Below are positions 38,855 through 47,668 of a stretch of 64,000 nt of DNA, piece by piece. Origin of the DNA: Verrucomicrobiota bacterium. GTDB taxonomy: Bacteria; Verrucomicrobiota; Verrucomicrobiia; Opitutales; Opitutaceae. The number at the start of each line of letters is the position of its first letter. Position 1 is the stretch's first letter. The position numbers and the translations under genes are program-made. The stretch lies in NCBI GenBank assembly GCA_016235555.1, contig JACRKC010000074.1:1-64000 (forward strand), written 5' to 3'. Below the pieces are notes generated by a model, which did not search any database, had not been told where the DNA came from, and worked only from the letters and a program-made list of their open reading frames with translations.

Positions 38855-40465
38855 TCACGTCGCCGTTTCGGTGAAGCGCGATTCGCGGATCACCGTGACC
38901 TTGATCGTGCTCGGGTATTGCAACTCGGCTTCGATGCGTTTGCGGAGCTCCTTGGCGATTTCGCGGGCGCGGTCGTCGGTGACTTCGTGAGGCGACACGA
39001 CCACGCGGATTTCTCGGCCGGCTTGGATCGCGAAGGCCTGCTGCACGCCCTCGATCGACATCGCGAGTTTCTCGAGCCGGCCGAGGCGCTGGATGTAACC
39101 CGTCATCGACTCGGCCCGCGCGCCGGGGCGGGTGGCCGAGATCGTGTCGGCGAGGATCACGAGGCCGGCGTAGACGGTCTCGGGCTTCACTTCCTCGTGG
39201 TGCGCGGCGACAGCGTTGACGACGATGGGCGTCTCGCCAAAGCGCTTGATGAACTCCGCGCCGATCACGGCGTGGCTGCCTTCGAGTTCGCCGGGCACGC
39301 CCTTGCCGATGTCGTGGAGCAGGCCCGCGCGTTTCGCGAGGTTCGGGTCGAGGCCGACCTCGCTTGCGATGAGCGAGGCAAGCAGCGCGGTCTCGACCGA
39401 GTGATCGAGCACGTTCTGGTTGTAGGAAAACCGGTAGCGCAGGCGGCCGAGCAGCTTGATGATCTCGGGATGGAGGCCGTTGATGTTGAGCCGCGCGACG
39501 GCGTCCTCGCCCGCCTGCGTCGTCACGAGATCGATCTCCTCCTGCGCGCGCTTCACGAATTCCTCGATGCTCGCCGGGTGGATGCGGCCGTCCTTGATCA
39601 GCGCGTCGAGCGCGGCGCGCGCAACCTCGCGACGCACCGGGTCGAACGACGACACGAGCACCATCTGCGGCGACTCGTCGATGAGCAGTGTGACGCCCGT
39701 GGCGGCTTCGAAGGATTTGATGTTGCGGCCCTCGCGGCCGATGATGCGGCCCTTCATCTCCTCGTTGGGGAGCTGCACGATGGTCGCGGTGAGGTCGTTG
39801 TTGGGGCGGCTGGCGATGCGCTGCATCGCGGCGATGAGCACGCGGCGCGCGTCGGTCTGCATCTCCTGCTCGGACTTCTCGAGCGTGGAGCGGCGGAGGG
39901 CGCGCAGCTCGTCCTGGCACTCGAGCAACACCTCCTCGCGGAGCTGGCGACGGATCTCCTCGGCGTCCATCTGCGAGACGCCCTCGAGCCGCTTCCGCAC
40001 GCTCTTCGACATCGCGCGGATGGCGTCGCGCGCCTGCTTGGCGGCGGCGTTTTCGCGGTTGAGGCGCTCCTGGCGTTGCTCGAGCTGGTAGTCGAGGAGG
40101 GCGAGCGACTCCTCGTGCGCGCGGATTTCGCGCAGGCGCACGTCGGCTTCGATCTCGCGGCGGTCGTAGTCGCGATTGAGTTCCGCGCGTTTCTCGGCAA
40201 TTTCGGCCTCGGCCTTTTGTTTCAGCTCCTCGGCGGCGACGGCGGCCTCGCGGCGGGCGACTTCGATCAGCTCGGCCGCCTGCTCGTGCGCCACGCGGCG
40301 CGTGTGCTTGGTGAGCGCCCATACGACCCAGAAACCGATGCCTCCGCCCACGACCAACGCCACCGGGAGCGACCAGTCAAAAGCGTCGCTCTCAGTGATC
40401 AGAAGGGCGAAGTCGGCTGCGCTTCTTGCGATCAAGGGAGGCGAACGGTAGGCCGCGCCCTTCAA
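38855..40465 (-). CDS. rny: Ribonuclease Y
   Basis: The product has 536 residues. A membrane anchor lies at ~31-52 (LPVALVVGGGIGFWVVWALT), a long Ala/Glu-rich coiled coil at ~55-200, a KH RNA-binding domain with GRIIGREGRNIKSFE (~237) and an HD domain with LDHSVETALLASLIA and GLLHDIGKG (~381). The C-terminal domain contains KVTVIRESRF. It is an endoribonuclease that starts mRNA decay at the membrane. The start is uncertain: no ATG precedes the anchor, so TTG 40465 or a later TTG/GTG is used. The window also encodes an RNase G/E-type enzyme. Confidence 0.94.
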   Translation of the reverse strand: MKGAAYRSPPLIARSAADFALLITESDAFDWSLPVALVVGGGIGFWVVWALTKHTRRVAHEQAAELIEVARREAAVAAEELKQKAEAEIAEKRAELNRDYDRREIEADVRLREIRAHEESLALLDYQLEQRQERLNRENAAAKQARDAIRAMSKSVRKRLEGVSQMDAEEIRRQLREEVLLECQDELRALRRSTLEKSEQEMQTDARRVLIAAMQRIASRPNNDLTATIVQLPNEEMKGRIIGREGRNIKSFEAATGVTLLIDESPQMVLVSSFDPVRREVARAALDALIKDGRIHPASIEEFVKRAQEEIDLVTTQAGEDAVARLNINGLHPEIIKLLGRLRYRFSYNQNVLDHSVETALLASLIASEVGLDPNLAKRAGLLHDIGKGVPGELEGSHAVIGAEFIKRFGETPIVVNAVAAHHEEVKPETVYAGLVILADTISATRPGARAESMTGYIQRLGRLEKLAMSIEGVQQAFAIQAGREIRVVVSPHEVTDDRAREIAKELRKRIEAELQYPSTIKVTVIRESRFTETAT

Positions 40466-40798
40466 AGCTCAAGCCAGGTTTTCGCGGGCGCAGCTCACTT
40501 TCTTGCCCTGCGGAGGGGCGCCTTTCCAAGCGCCCAAGCTCGGCGGCTGAAAATTGCTGCTCCCTCCGGACTGCAAGAAACTGAGACGCGCCCGGTTTTT
40601 GCCGGACGAAAACCTACCGAGGCTCGCATAATTGAGTGACACGCGGTGGTTCGGGGAGCGCCCGCGTCCCGCGGGCCGTCCTCGGCGTCCCGCCGAGGAC
40701 TTCGGAGGTGTCGGCGAGACGCCGACACGAGCGCCCGAGACGGGTGCGCTCCCCGAACCGCTGAACTTTTGTCACTCTATTTCGCGAGACTCAGTAAG
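40466..40798. other. Intergenic region with stacked hairpins
   Basis: About 330 bases between rny and the exosortase gene, both on the minus strand. Most of it (40634-40777) is a palindromic element. The segment 40466-40633 shows no ORF or known motif and presumably includes the rny promoter. Confidence 0.55.
40634..40777. repeat. Stacked hairpin element within outer GAGTGACA/TGTCACTC arms
   Basis: Within outer arms GAGTGACA and TGTCACTC lie GTGGTTCGGGGAGCGC and its complement GCGCTCCCCGAACCGC. Between these are three consecutive short hairpins: GCCCGCGTCCCGCGGGC, GTCCTCGGCGTCCCGCCGAG and GTGTCGGCGAGACGCCGACA. Confidence 0.8.
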
Positions 40799-42571
40799 TT
40801 AAGGTTTTTGCTTCGCAAAAACCTTCTGGAACGCGGGCAGCGTCTCGCTCAGCACCGCCTGCATGCGCGCGAGCGCGGCGGCTTCGCCGTCGGCGGCATC
40901 GGTTTGCAGGAGCACGTAGGCCCAGCGGTCCGCCCGGGCATGCGCGACGCGGTTCCACGCGTCATGCACGAGGCGCTGCCAGTGCGTGGGCACGACGCCG
41001 TCGCTGCCCACAAACCAGTAGGCGACGAGTTGCGGCACGACCACGCGCCCACCGGGCTGACCCGCGACGGCGGGTGGTCGGTTCCGCCCCGGCGGGGCCA
41101 CTTCCCGCTGCACGCGCAGCACCGTCGCGGGAAACGCGGCGGCCGCGTGGCCGGGATACGCGAACGGCCGCGTCGCCGCCCCCGCGATCGTCCACCCCTG
41201 CCCGATCAGACAAAGTTCCGGCCGGTGGATCGACGAGCGGTCGCGACCGCTCAACACGATCGAGACCAGCACGCGTTTCGTCGGATCGCGGTGGTTGAAA
41301 TAGAGCTTGCGCGAGAAACCGGTGTCGGGCGGCAGGATGTCGCGCTCGGCCGGCGTGACTTTCTCGGGCCGGCCCGTCCACTCGATGCCGAGAAACGCGG
41401 GCAGTTCGACCGGATTTTCCCCGTCCGCCGCGAGCCGCACACCGGCCGCCCCGCGCGGCGGCAACGCCGCGAGCTGCCGCAGAAAAAAGACCTCCCCCAC
41501 CGCGATCGCCACCACCGCCGCCGCCACGACCCCGGCACGTTTGTCATCCATTAGATGACAATCATTCCCGCCCGCGCCACTGGTAAAACCGGCCGGTTTG
41601 TCATCTAATGGATGACAAACTTCCGGGGCGGATTCGGGGTGCCAGCGCGCCAGGGCGGCGACCGCAGCGAGCACGCCGCCCAGCACGATCACGAACACGC
41701 CGTAGCCCATGACCTCGTGCGCGCGGTCGCCCCAGACGGGACCGAGCCACTGGGCCGCAAAGACGATCGAGACGATGCGCGCGACGTTGCCGACGTAGAC
41801 GAGCGGGAAGCACAGCGCGAAAACGACGAGCCGGCGCGACCAGCTCCGGAAGTTCAGATAGCCGACGAGCAGCGCCAGCGCGGCGAGCGCGACGAGCGAA
41901 CGCACGCCGGAACACGCGGCGGCGACATCGTAGTGGTAGCGACCATCGGGCGCGAGGAGCTGTGTGCCGCTCTGCAAGACGTCGATGCCCGCGGCGTGCG
42001 CGAGGGTGGCGCTCGCCTGGATCACCCACACCCGCAGCCAGAAACCGACCGAGTCGAGCGCGCTGAACGGGATCGCAAAGACCAGGAAGCCCAGCGGAAA
42101 CACCGCCGCCCTCCCCCACCGCCGCCCGCCGCCGAGCCGCAGCACACCCCAGGCAAACACGAGCAGCCCGATGATCGAGACGCGCGCCTGCTGGGCCGCG
42201 AAGCCGAGCGCGTGGAGGGCGAGGCCGGCGGCCATGGCCGCGGCCGGCGGCCACGGCGACTGGAGGGTGGAGGGTGGAGCGCGGAGAGAGCCGGCCGGAG
42301 GAAGGAGACGCTCAACTTTCCGCAAATTCCGCCACAACAGCCACGCCGCCACCGCGACGATCAGCGGCCCGTGCTCGGTCTCCGCCCGCGGGTCGAACCA
42401 CTGCACGCCCCACCAGTAGAACAGCGATGCGCTCTTGATGTAGCCCAGCGTGGCGTTGCCCCAGAATTGAAACACTGCGGCACCCGCCAGCGCGCAGAGG
42501 ATGGCCGGCCACCAACCATGCGGAGTGCGGCTGGCGTTCGCCGTCGACGCGGTGGTGGGAACCTCGCTCAT
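40799..42571 (-). CDS. Exosortase fused to EpsI (DUF3485) domain
   Basis: The product has 590 residues from the ATG at 42571. The N-terminal ~310 residues form a polytopic exosortase with catalytic Cys in AAACSGVRSL (~219), Arg in GNVARIVS (~262) and His in AHEVMGYG (~281). These membrane transpeptidases cut PEP-CTERM-like sorting signals. The C-terminal ~220 residues after one further membrane segment are an EpsI/DUF3485 domain (HRPELCLIGQGW, YWFVGSDGVVPTHWQR). The two parts are often separate genes. Residues ~317-344 in the linker (CHPLDDK ... CHLMDDK) are encoded by a palindromic element. It heads a polysaccharide locus, as exosortases commonly do. Confidence 0.92.
   Translation of the reverse strand: MSEVPTTASTANASRTPHGWWPAILCALAGAAVFQFWGNATLGYIKSASLFYWWGVQWFDPRAETEHGPLIVAVAAWLLWRNLRKVERLLPPAGSLRAPPSTLQSPWPPAAAMAAGLALHALGFAAQQARVSIIGLLVFAWGVLRLGGGRRWGRAAVFPLGFLVFAIPFSALDSVGFWLRVWVIQASATLAHAAGIDVLQSGTQLLAPDGRYHYDVAAACSGVRSLVALAALALLVGYLNFRSWSRRLVVFALCFPLVYVGNVARIVSIVFAAQWLGPVWGDRAHEVMGYGVFVIVLGGVLAAVAALARWHPESAPEVCHPLDDKPAGFTSGAGGNDCHLMDDKRAGVVAAAVVAIAVGEVFFLRQLAALPPRGAAGVRLAADGENPVELPAFLGIEWTGRPEKVTPAERDILPPDTGFSRKLYFNHRDPTKRVLVSIVLSGRDRSSIHRPELCLIGQGWTIAGAATRPFAYPGHAAAAFPATVLRVQREVAPPGRNRPPAVAGQPGGRVVVPQLVAYWFVGSDGVVPTHWQRLVHDAWNRVAHARADRWAYVLLQTDAADGEAAALARMQAVLSETLPAFQKVFAKQKP
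41539..41620. repeat. Palindromic pair inside the exosortase linker
   Basis: The arms at 41539-41561 and 41598-41620 are perfect 23-base complements of each other. Each arm is also self-palindromic (GTTTGTCATC, five bases, GATGACAA[AC]). Because of this double symmetry both arms translate to similar peptides, CHPLDDK and CHLMDDK. It resembles the 9816-9840 palindrome in length and outer bases. Confidence 0.85.
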
Positions 42572-42590
42572 GCACACCCAGATCCGCGGC

Positions 42591-43496
42591 TCAGCCCGCC
42601 GGATCGATCCGCGGCTGGAGCATCGTATCCCGGGCACGCACGCCGTGCCCGCGCAGACCGTAGCGCGGCGGCTCGTAATGCGTGGCGGCGTCAAACGGCG
42701 CGAGGAACTGGTCGCCCACCAAATCCGCCCGGACAAAAAACGCATTGATCCCCGTGAAGTCGCAGCCGACGAGCGCGTAGCCCCGCGACCGCGCGAGCCG
42801 CTCGCAGGCGGAGAGACTCGCCCCGAAATCCCGGGAGCCATCCCACGGCGGCGCATCGACGGGCGTGACCCATTCGATCGGCGGACGAAACGTGGCGTTG
42901 TATTCCACCACCAGCACCCGCGGCCGCAGCGCCGGCAACGCCGCCCACACGTGGTAGGTGTGCTGGTCGATGTCGATTCCGAGGAAGTCGGGCTCGGTCG
43001 GCACGCCGGCTCCGGCCAGCAAGTCCGCCACCGTCGCGGGCGAGAGCATCTCGGCGCACAGCTGCAGCCGCCCGTCGGCGAGTTCGCCCGGGAACCGCCG
43101 TCGGATCCCGGCGACCGCCCGCGCGCTGCCTTCGCACCACCAGCCGCGCCAGCCGCTGTGCAGCAGCAGGCGCGTGTTGTTCTCCGCGCCGTCGCCCACG
43201 CCGATCTCGACGAACGTGCGGTTGGGCGCGCCGATCCGCCGGAAGGTCTCGGCGATCATGCCGTCCTCGTCGTTCTGCGAAAACGACTGGTAGCCCGCCG
43301 CGTGCAGGCGCCGCGGGTCGCCGTAGCGCGGATGGCGGCCGAGTGCCTCTTCGGCCGCGAGAAACCGGGCGGGCCGCAGCGCGTCGAGCGCCTCGTTCTG
43401 CCGGAGGACGAGTTCCCGCAACTGGCCGAGTTCCCGCACCACCGGCACCTGGCGGTAGAGCTTCTGGAGAACGGCGCTCAGTGACATGGCGGGCAA
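42591..43496 (-). CDS. FkbM-like methyltransferase-fold protein
   Basis: The product has 301 residues (an ATG at codon 4 is an equally good start). The first ~60 residues are helical; then comes a Rossmann-like core: FSQNDEDGMIAETFRRIG, TFVEIGVGDGAENNTRLLL (~92-110), EPDFLGIDIDQHTYHVWAAL (~165) and VEYNATF (~197). This resembles the uncharacterised FkbM-like proteins frequent in bacterial polysaccharide and glycosylation loci. A sugar O-methyltransferase role is plausible but unproven. It is 19 bases upstream of the exosortase gene in the same direction. Confidence 0.78.
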   Translation of the reverse strand: MPAMSLSAVLQKLYRQVPVVRELGQLRELVLRQNEALDALRPARFLAAEEALGRHPRYGDPRRLHAAGYQSFSQNDEDGMIAETFRRIGAPNRTFVEIGVGDGAENNTRLLLHSGWRGWWCEGSARAVAGIRRRFPGELADGRLQLCAEMLSPATVADLLAGAGVPTEPDFLGIDIDQHTYHVWAALPALRPRVLVVEYNATFRPPIEWVTPVDAPPWDGSRDFGASLSACERLARSRGYALVGCDFTGINAFFVRADLVGDQFLAPFDAATHYEPPRYGLRGHGVRARDTMLQPRIDPAG

Positions 43497-43535
43497 TCCC
43501 TGCCGCAGCCGTGGACGCGGTGCAAGCCGTTAGGA

Positions 43536-44669
43536 TTACCGCACGACCGCGCGGAGCGCGTCGATCCGCTCCCGGGCCAGCTTCTCGAACGTGAAACCGG
43601 CGGCGCGCCGCACGCCGGCGGCGCGCAACCGGGCCGCCAGGGCATCATCGGTGCAAATCCGCTCCAGCGCTGCGCCCGCCGGCCCACTCTCCGCGAAATC
43701 GCAAAACAGCGCCGCGCCTTCCGTGACCTCCCGCAGCACCGGCAGATCCTGCACCACGCACGGACAGCCGCACGCCATCGCCTCCGCGACGCTGCGCCCG
43801 AACGTCTCCTCGCTCGTGGCGAGCACGTGCGCCCGCGCCCCGCGATAGAGCGCCGGCAGCGCCGCGTCGTCCACCCAGCCGAGAAAGCGCACGTCGCGTT
43901 CGAGGCCGAGGGCACGCGCCACGGTTTCGGCCCGTGCGCGACCGCCGTCCCAATCGCCGCCCGCGAGCACCAGCGGAAACCGGACGCGCAGCTCCGCGCG
44001 CAACTGCGCATAGGCCGCGAGCGCGAGTTCGACCCGCTTGTAGGCGTAGAAATTACCCGCCCACAGCAGATACTCCTTCGGCAGCCCGCCGCCTTCAAAT
44101 GCGGGCGCAGGGACGCGCCCGCCCACCCCGTCGGCCGGAAAAAAACGGTCGTGTTGCACGCCTTCGTGGCTCACGAGCAGCCGCGAATCCGTGGGCGGCA
44201 AACCCAGCTGCGACGCCGTCCACCGGGAGTTGGCGATCACCAACGCCGCCCGCCGCAATCCGCGCGCCACCGCGACCCGCCGATACCACGCGCCCACTCC
44301 GCCGCCGGGCCGCCGGTGCTGCACCGTGAACACGTGCATCGCCACCGGCAAGCCGGCCGTGAGCAGCGGCACAAATCCCACCGTGAGCAACGCCTGCGCG
44401 CCCAATTCACGCGCCGCCGGCGCCACCGAAAAATGATCGGCCCACAGCCGCGCGGCCCGCCGGTCGTTGGCGGGGAAGTCCCGCACCACGATCACGCGCG
44501 CATCGACAATCGTCCACGGCGCGTCCGGCCCGGCGAAAACCACCCACGCCACGTCGGGCGCAACCTTCAACCCCGCGGCGACGAATTCGTGAAACAGCGT
44601 CGTGAGGCCCGTGCGGTGCCGCGGATTTTCGCAAAGCGTGGAGAGCGCGAGTTTCACGACGACGGCCAT
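43536..44669 (-). CDS. Glycosyltransferase family 4 (GT-B fold)
   Basis: The product has 377 residues. The nucleotide-sugar binding C-terminal half is typical: YLLWAGNFYAYKRVELALAA (~195), RFPLVLAGGDWDGG, VRFLGWVDDAALPALYRGAR and the EX7E motif ETFGRSVAEAMACGCP (~288). The N-terminal half has ALVIANSRWTASQ and VSHEGVQHDRFFP. It transfers a sugar from a nucleotide donor onto a growing glycan. Near residue 185 a small GCGGGCGC/GCGCCCGC hairpin encodes GRVPAPA, a possible short insert before the second domain. It is probably in one operon with the FkbM-like and exosortase genes. Confidence 0.9.
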   Translation of the reverse strand: MAVVVKLALSTLCENPRHRTGLTTLFHEFVAAGLKVAPDVAWVVFAGPDAPWTIVDARVIVVRDFPANDRRAARLWADHFSVAPAARELGAQALLTVGFVPLLTAGLPVAMHVFTVQHRRPGGGVGAWYRRVAVARGLRRAALVIANSRWTASQLGLPPTDSRLLVSHEGVQHDRFFPADGVGGRVPAPAFEGGGLPKEYLLWAGNFYAYKRVELALAAYAQLRAELRVRFPLVLAGGDWDGGRARAETVARALGLERDVRFLGWVDDAALPALYRGARAHVLATSEETFGRSVAEAMACGCPCVVQDLPVLREVTEGAALFCDFAESGPAGAALERICTDDALAARLRAAGVRRAAGFTFEKLARERIDALRAVVR

Positions 44670-44703
44670 TCATTGCCGGCTCCGCCGCCGGTGAATTCAT
44701 TCG

Positions 44704-44913
44704 GCGTGGGTCCGAGACCGCGAAGCCCTGGTCGCCTGCGGCGCCGCCACAGGCGGGTAAACTTGCTTCGGCTTGGTTGGGTAGCGACGAGCGCCAGCGA
44801 GTCGCAGCGCGTCGACTCGCTGGCGCTCGCCGCTCCGATGCGTGGTCGACGGTTGCAGGGCGGCATTGGTCTGATGCCTCGGGGCTTGCCCCGAGGATCT
44901 TCACTCGTGGCCG
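44704..44913. repeat. Long dispersed repeat with GTAGCGACGAGCGCC core (copy 2)
   Basis: It is homologous over about 160 bases to 18413-18572. It differs by an extra ~35-base hairpin (GTCGCCTGCGGCGCC region, 44731-44758) and an extra CTTGCCCCGAG near the right end. The core REPIN starts GTAGCGACGAGCGCCAGCGA at 44781; its closing foot is CTCC, not CTAC. Confidence 0.85.
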
Positions 44914-45039
44914 AACCACAGGCCGGGCACTCGCAGTCCTTCATCCGCGCCGATGAAGCGGCGCAGTGCATCCGAAGCAACGGCAATCCCGCGGTTGGAG
45001 TCAGCACGCGCATCTCTCTTTCTTGCAGAAGGCCGGAAG

Positions 45040-45118
45040 GTGGGCCGGCCGCTCCGCAGGCGGCCAAGCGCGAGCGGGAATCGAAGCGATTTGGCCGTGC
45101 GCGGAGCGCCCGGCCCAC
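45040..45118. repeat. REPIN-like element, GTGGGCCGGCCGCTCCGC family
   Basis: The left unit GTGGGCCGGCCGCTCCGCAG pairs with the right unit GCGGAGCGCCCGGCCCAC with one mismatch and one-base slippage, over about 40 bases. A single copy is seen. Confidence 0.65.
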
Positions 45119-45218
45119 CCCGCGGTGCGGTCACGTTGCAGGAACTTCAGGTGCGCCCAGTTAGCGTGGACATTGCCACCGCAACGGCCAGAGATGCGCA
45201 CGCAGATCGGCCGCACCC

Positions 45219-46550
45219 ATGCTCGACCAAGGCACCGCCCCCCGCGAACCCGGCCTGCGCCACCTCGGCGTGAGCGCGGCCACGCTGGTCGCTGCCCGCG
45301 TCGTCTCGGCTGCGTGCGCGCTGGTGCAGGTGCCGATCGCGCTCGGGGCGCTCGGGCCCGGATGGTTCGGCCTGTGGATCGGCCTCACGGGCCTGCTGTG
45401 GACGTTCGGTTCGCTGGATTTCGGACTCGGCAACGCGCTGCAAAACCGGATCGCCAGCCTCGTCGCCACCGGGCGCGAGGCCGAGGCGGCGAGCCTGCTG
45501 CACGACGGCCGGCGGTGGCTCCGCTGGGTCGGCGTCGCGCTCGCCGTCGCGGGCGTGCCGCTCGTGCGGTGGGGCCGCTGGCCCGAGTGGCTGGGCGTCG
45601 CAGATACCGCCGGCGGGCTCGCGCTCACGCCCGCCCTCGCGCTCGTGTTTGCGGGCGCGGCGTTGCACGTGCCGCTGTCGCTGGCGGCGCGCGTGGCCGC
45701 GGGGGTGCAGCGGATGGAGGTGACGGGGCTGGCCACCGCGGGCGGCAGCGTGTTGTCGCTCGGGTTGGTGGCGGTTGCGGCCTGGCAGCGCTGGCCCTTC
45801 GCGGCCTACGTCGGCATCTCGGCCGTCGCGTTTGTCGCCCCCCATCTCGCGACGTGGTGGTGGTTGCGCCGGCAGCTCGCGTGGCTGCGAACCAGTGCGC
45901 CCGCCCGCGGCGCGGCGGCCGGCCTCGTGGCGGAGAGCGCCACGTTTTTCGCGCTGCAACTCAGCGCGACCGTCACCGGCGCGTTCACCCCGATGCTGGT
46001 CGTGCTGTTTGCCGGTCCGGCCGCCGCCGCAGCCTACGGCGTGCTCCAACGGCTCTACAGCCTGGCCACGCAAGTGCACAGCCTCGCCCTGGCGCCCGCC
46101 TGGCCCGCCTACACACACGCCGACGCACGCGGCCAGGCGGAGTTTGCGCGGCGGACGTTTCGCGCCACCTGGGTCCTGACGCTGGCGGCCTTCGTCGGGC
46201 CGACCCTGGCGCTCACGCCTCTCGTGCCGGCGCTGGTTCGGCTCTGGCTCGGCGAACGCGCCCCGATGATCGAGCCGGCGCTGTTGTGGGCGGTCGCCGG
46301 CTGGCACGTGCTGCAATTCTGCGGACAGCCGCTGGCGATGGTGTTGAACGGCGTCGGCCGCATCGCCGCCAATACCGCCGCGGGCTGGGCGTCCGTCGCC
46401 GTCAGTCTGGTGCTGTGCGCGCAACTCGGCCCGCGCTGGGGCGCGTCCGGCGTGATGCTCGCGCTGGCGATCCCGTTCGCTTTGGTGAATCTCCCGGTCA
46501 GCGCTTGGGAAACGCGACGCATCCTGACCGCGATGCCGTCGACACCATGA
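45219..46550 (+). CDS. Polysaccharide flippase (Wzx/MATE-like)
   Basis: The product has 443 residues and about 12 hydrophobic segments in the arrangement of MOP-superfamily flippases that move lipid-linked oligosaccharides across the inner membrane. Typical signs are the N-terminal ARVVSAACALVQVPIALGAL, GLGNALQNRIA (~75), ATVTGAFTPMLVVLFAGPA and YGVLQRLYSLATQVHSL (~273). It opens a tightly packed operon; its TGA overlaps the ATG of the next gene. Confidence 0.88.
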   Translation: MLDQGTAPREPGLRHLGVSAATLVAARVVSAACALVQVPIALGALGPGWFGLWIGLTGLLWTFGSLDFGLGNALQNRIASLVATGREAEAASLLHDGRRWLRWVGVALAVAGVPLVRWGRWPEWLGVADTAGGLALTPALALVFAGAALHVPLSLAARVAAGVQRMEVTGLATAGGSVLSLGLVAVAAWQRWPFAAYVGISAVAFVAPHLATWWWLRRQLAWLRTSAPARGAAAGLVAESATFFALQLSATVTGAFTPMLVVLFAGPAAAAAYGVLQRLYSLATQVHSLALAPAWPAYTHADARGQAEFARRTFRATWVLTLAAFVGPTLALTPLVPALVRLWLGERAPMIEPALLWAVAGWHVLQFCGQPLAMVLNGVGRIAANTAAGWASVAVSLVLCAQLGPRWGASGVMLALAIPFALVNLPVSAWETRRILTAMPSTP

Positions 46551-47668
46551 ACCCGCGCCCCGCCCTTCCTCCGTGGCTGCGCGGCCTGCTCGCCCGGCGG
46601 CTGGCGCGACCGCCCCGGGCGCCGGCACCGCCGGTGCGACGGCGCGCGTGCCTCTTCAAACTCGACCGGCTCGGCGACTTCGTGCTCGCGACGGGCGCGT
46701 TGCGCCTGCTCATGGATCATTTCGGTCCGCCGCACTGCCGGCTCGTGATCTCCGAGGTGGCCGCGCCGCTCGCCGCGGCGGAATTTCCCGAGGTGGCGCG
46801 ATGGATCGCACCGGCCGGCGCCGCCGGGGTCTGGCGCGACATCCGGCCCGTGCGGGCCCGCTGCGCGCCGGCGTGGGCCGGGGAAAGGTTCGATGAGCTG
46901 GTTTGCCTGCGTCACACGCGTTCGCTCTATCGCGACCTCGCGCTGTGCTGGCTCGACGCGGATCGGTGGCACGGCGTGGGCGAACGCCCGACTCCCGGCA
47001 CGCTCGCACTCGCCGATCGTCCCGGTCCGGCGAACGACTATCCGGACGCGGCCACGCCGCCGTGGAGCCGCGAGTTGCTCGCACACCGCGAAGTCGCGCG
47101 CCGCGTGCTGGCGCGCGAGGTCGGCTGGGAGGAGGTGCGACCGCGCCTGCGCAGCGTCCGAGTTCAGTCCGGCGGCGAAATCGTCTTCTGTCCCTTCGGC
47201 GCCGATCGCATCCGCGACTATCCTCCCGACGCGTGGCTCGCCGCGTGGCGGGCCGCGCTCGAACCAGATGCCGTGGCGCGCCTCGTCGGCCCCGGCTCGC
47301 GTCGCGACGATCTGGAGCGGCTCGCCCACGAGCTGCGCGGGGCCGGCGCCCGCGTCGAAGTTTTGATCGACGTCCCGCACACGGATTTTGTCCGGCTGAT
47401 CGCCGGCGCGCGCCTGGTGCTCACCGTGGAGAGCGCCGCCGCCCACCTCGCGACGGCGCTCGATCAGCCCGCCGTGATTGTCACGGGCGGCGGACATTTC
47501 GGCTGGTTCGGCCCGTGGGGTGACGCGAAACGCCAGCGCTGGGTGCATCACCCGCTCGATTGCTACGGCTGCAACTGGCAGTGCCGCCGCGCCCGCGTCG
47601 AATGCCTGACCGAGATGCCGGGCTCGGCCGTGGCCACCGCGATCAAGGAGGTGTTGCCTCATGGCTGA
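46547..47668 (+). CDS. Glycosyltransferase family 9 (heptosyltransferase-like)
   Basis: The product has 373 residues starting in an ATGA overlap with the flippase gene. The GT9 fold is indicated by CLFKLDRLGDFVLATGAL (~36-53), IVFCPFGADRIRDYP, FVRLIAGARLVLTVESAAAH (~282-301) and GGGHFGWFGPWGD. The C-terminal cysteines CYGCNWQC are frequent in this subfamily. It likely adds a heptose or other sugar during surface polysaccharide assembly. The next gene starts eight bases before its stop. Confidence 0.87.
   Translation: MNPRPALPPWLRGLLARRLARPPRAPAPPVRRRACLFKLDRLGDFVLATGALRLLMDHFGPPHCRLVISEVAAPLAAAEFPEVARWIAPAGAAGVWRDIRPVRARCAPAWAGERFDELVCLRHTRSLYRDLALCWLDADRWHGVGERPTPGTLALADRPGPANDYPDAATPPWSRELLAHREVARRVLAREVGWEEVRPRLRSVRVQSGGEIVFCPFGADRIRDYPPDAWLAAWRAALEPDAVARLVGPGSRRDDLERLAHELRGAGARVEVLIDVPHTDFVRLIAGARLVLTVESAAAHLATALDQPAVIVTGGGHFGWFGPWGDAKRQRWVHHPLDCYGCNWQCRRARVECLTEMPGSAVATAIKEVLPHG

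Larger units (their letters stand above)
44670..45218. other. Long intergenic region with dispersed repeats
   Basis: About 550 bases between divergent halves of the polysaccharide locus. It contains the long repeat at 44704-44913 and a REPIN-like element at 45040-45118. No credible ORF is seen. Promoters for both halves should lie near 44670-44700 and 45120-45218, but none can be recognised. Confidence 0.55.

Noticed and set aside
44901-45134. Possible 77-codon minus-strand ORF upstream of the flippase
   Set aside because: Arg-rich, no recognisable motif, and it overlaps a palindromic element; it is likely chance.
45147-46628. 493-codon minus-strand ORF over the flippase
   Set aside because: Very Arg/Gly/Gln-rich mirror frame of a protein with clear membrane segments on the other strand.
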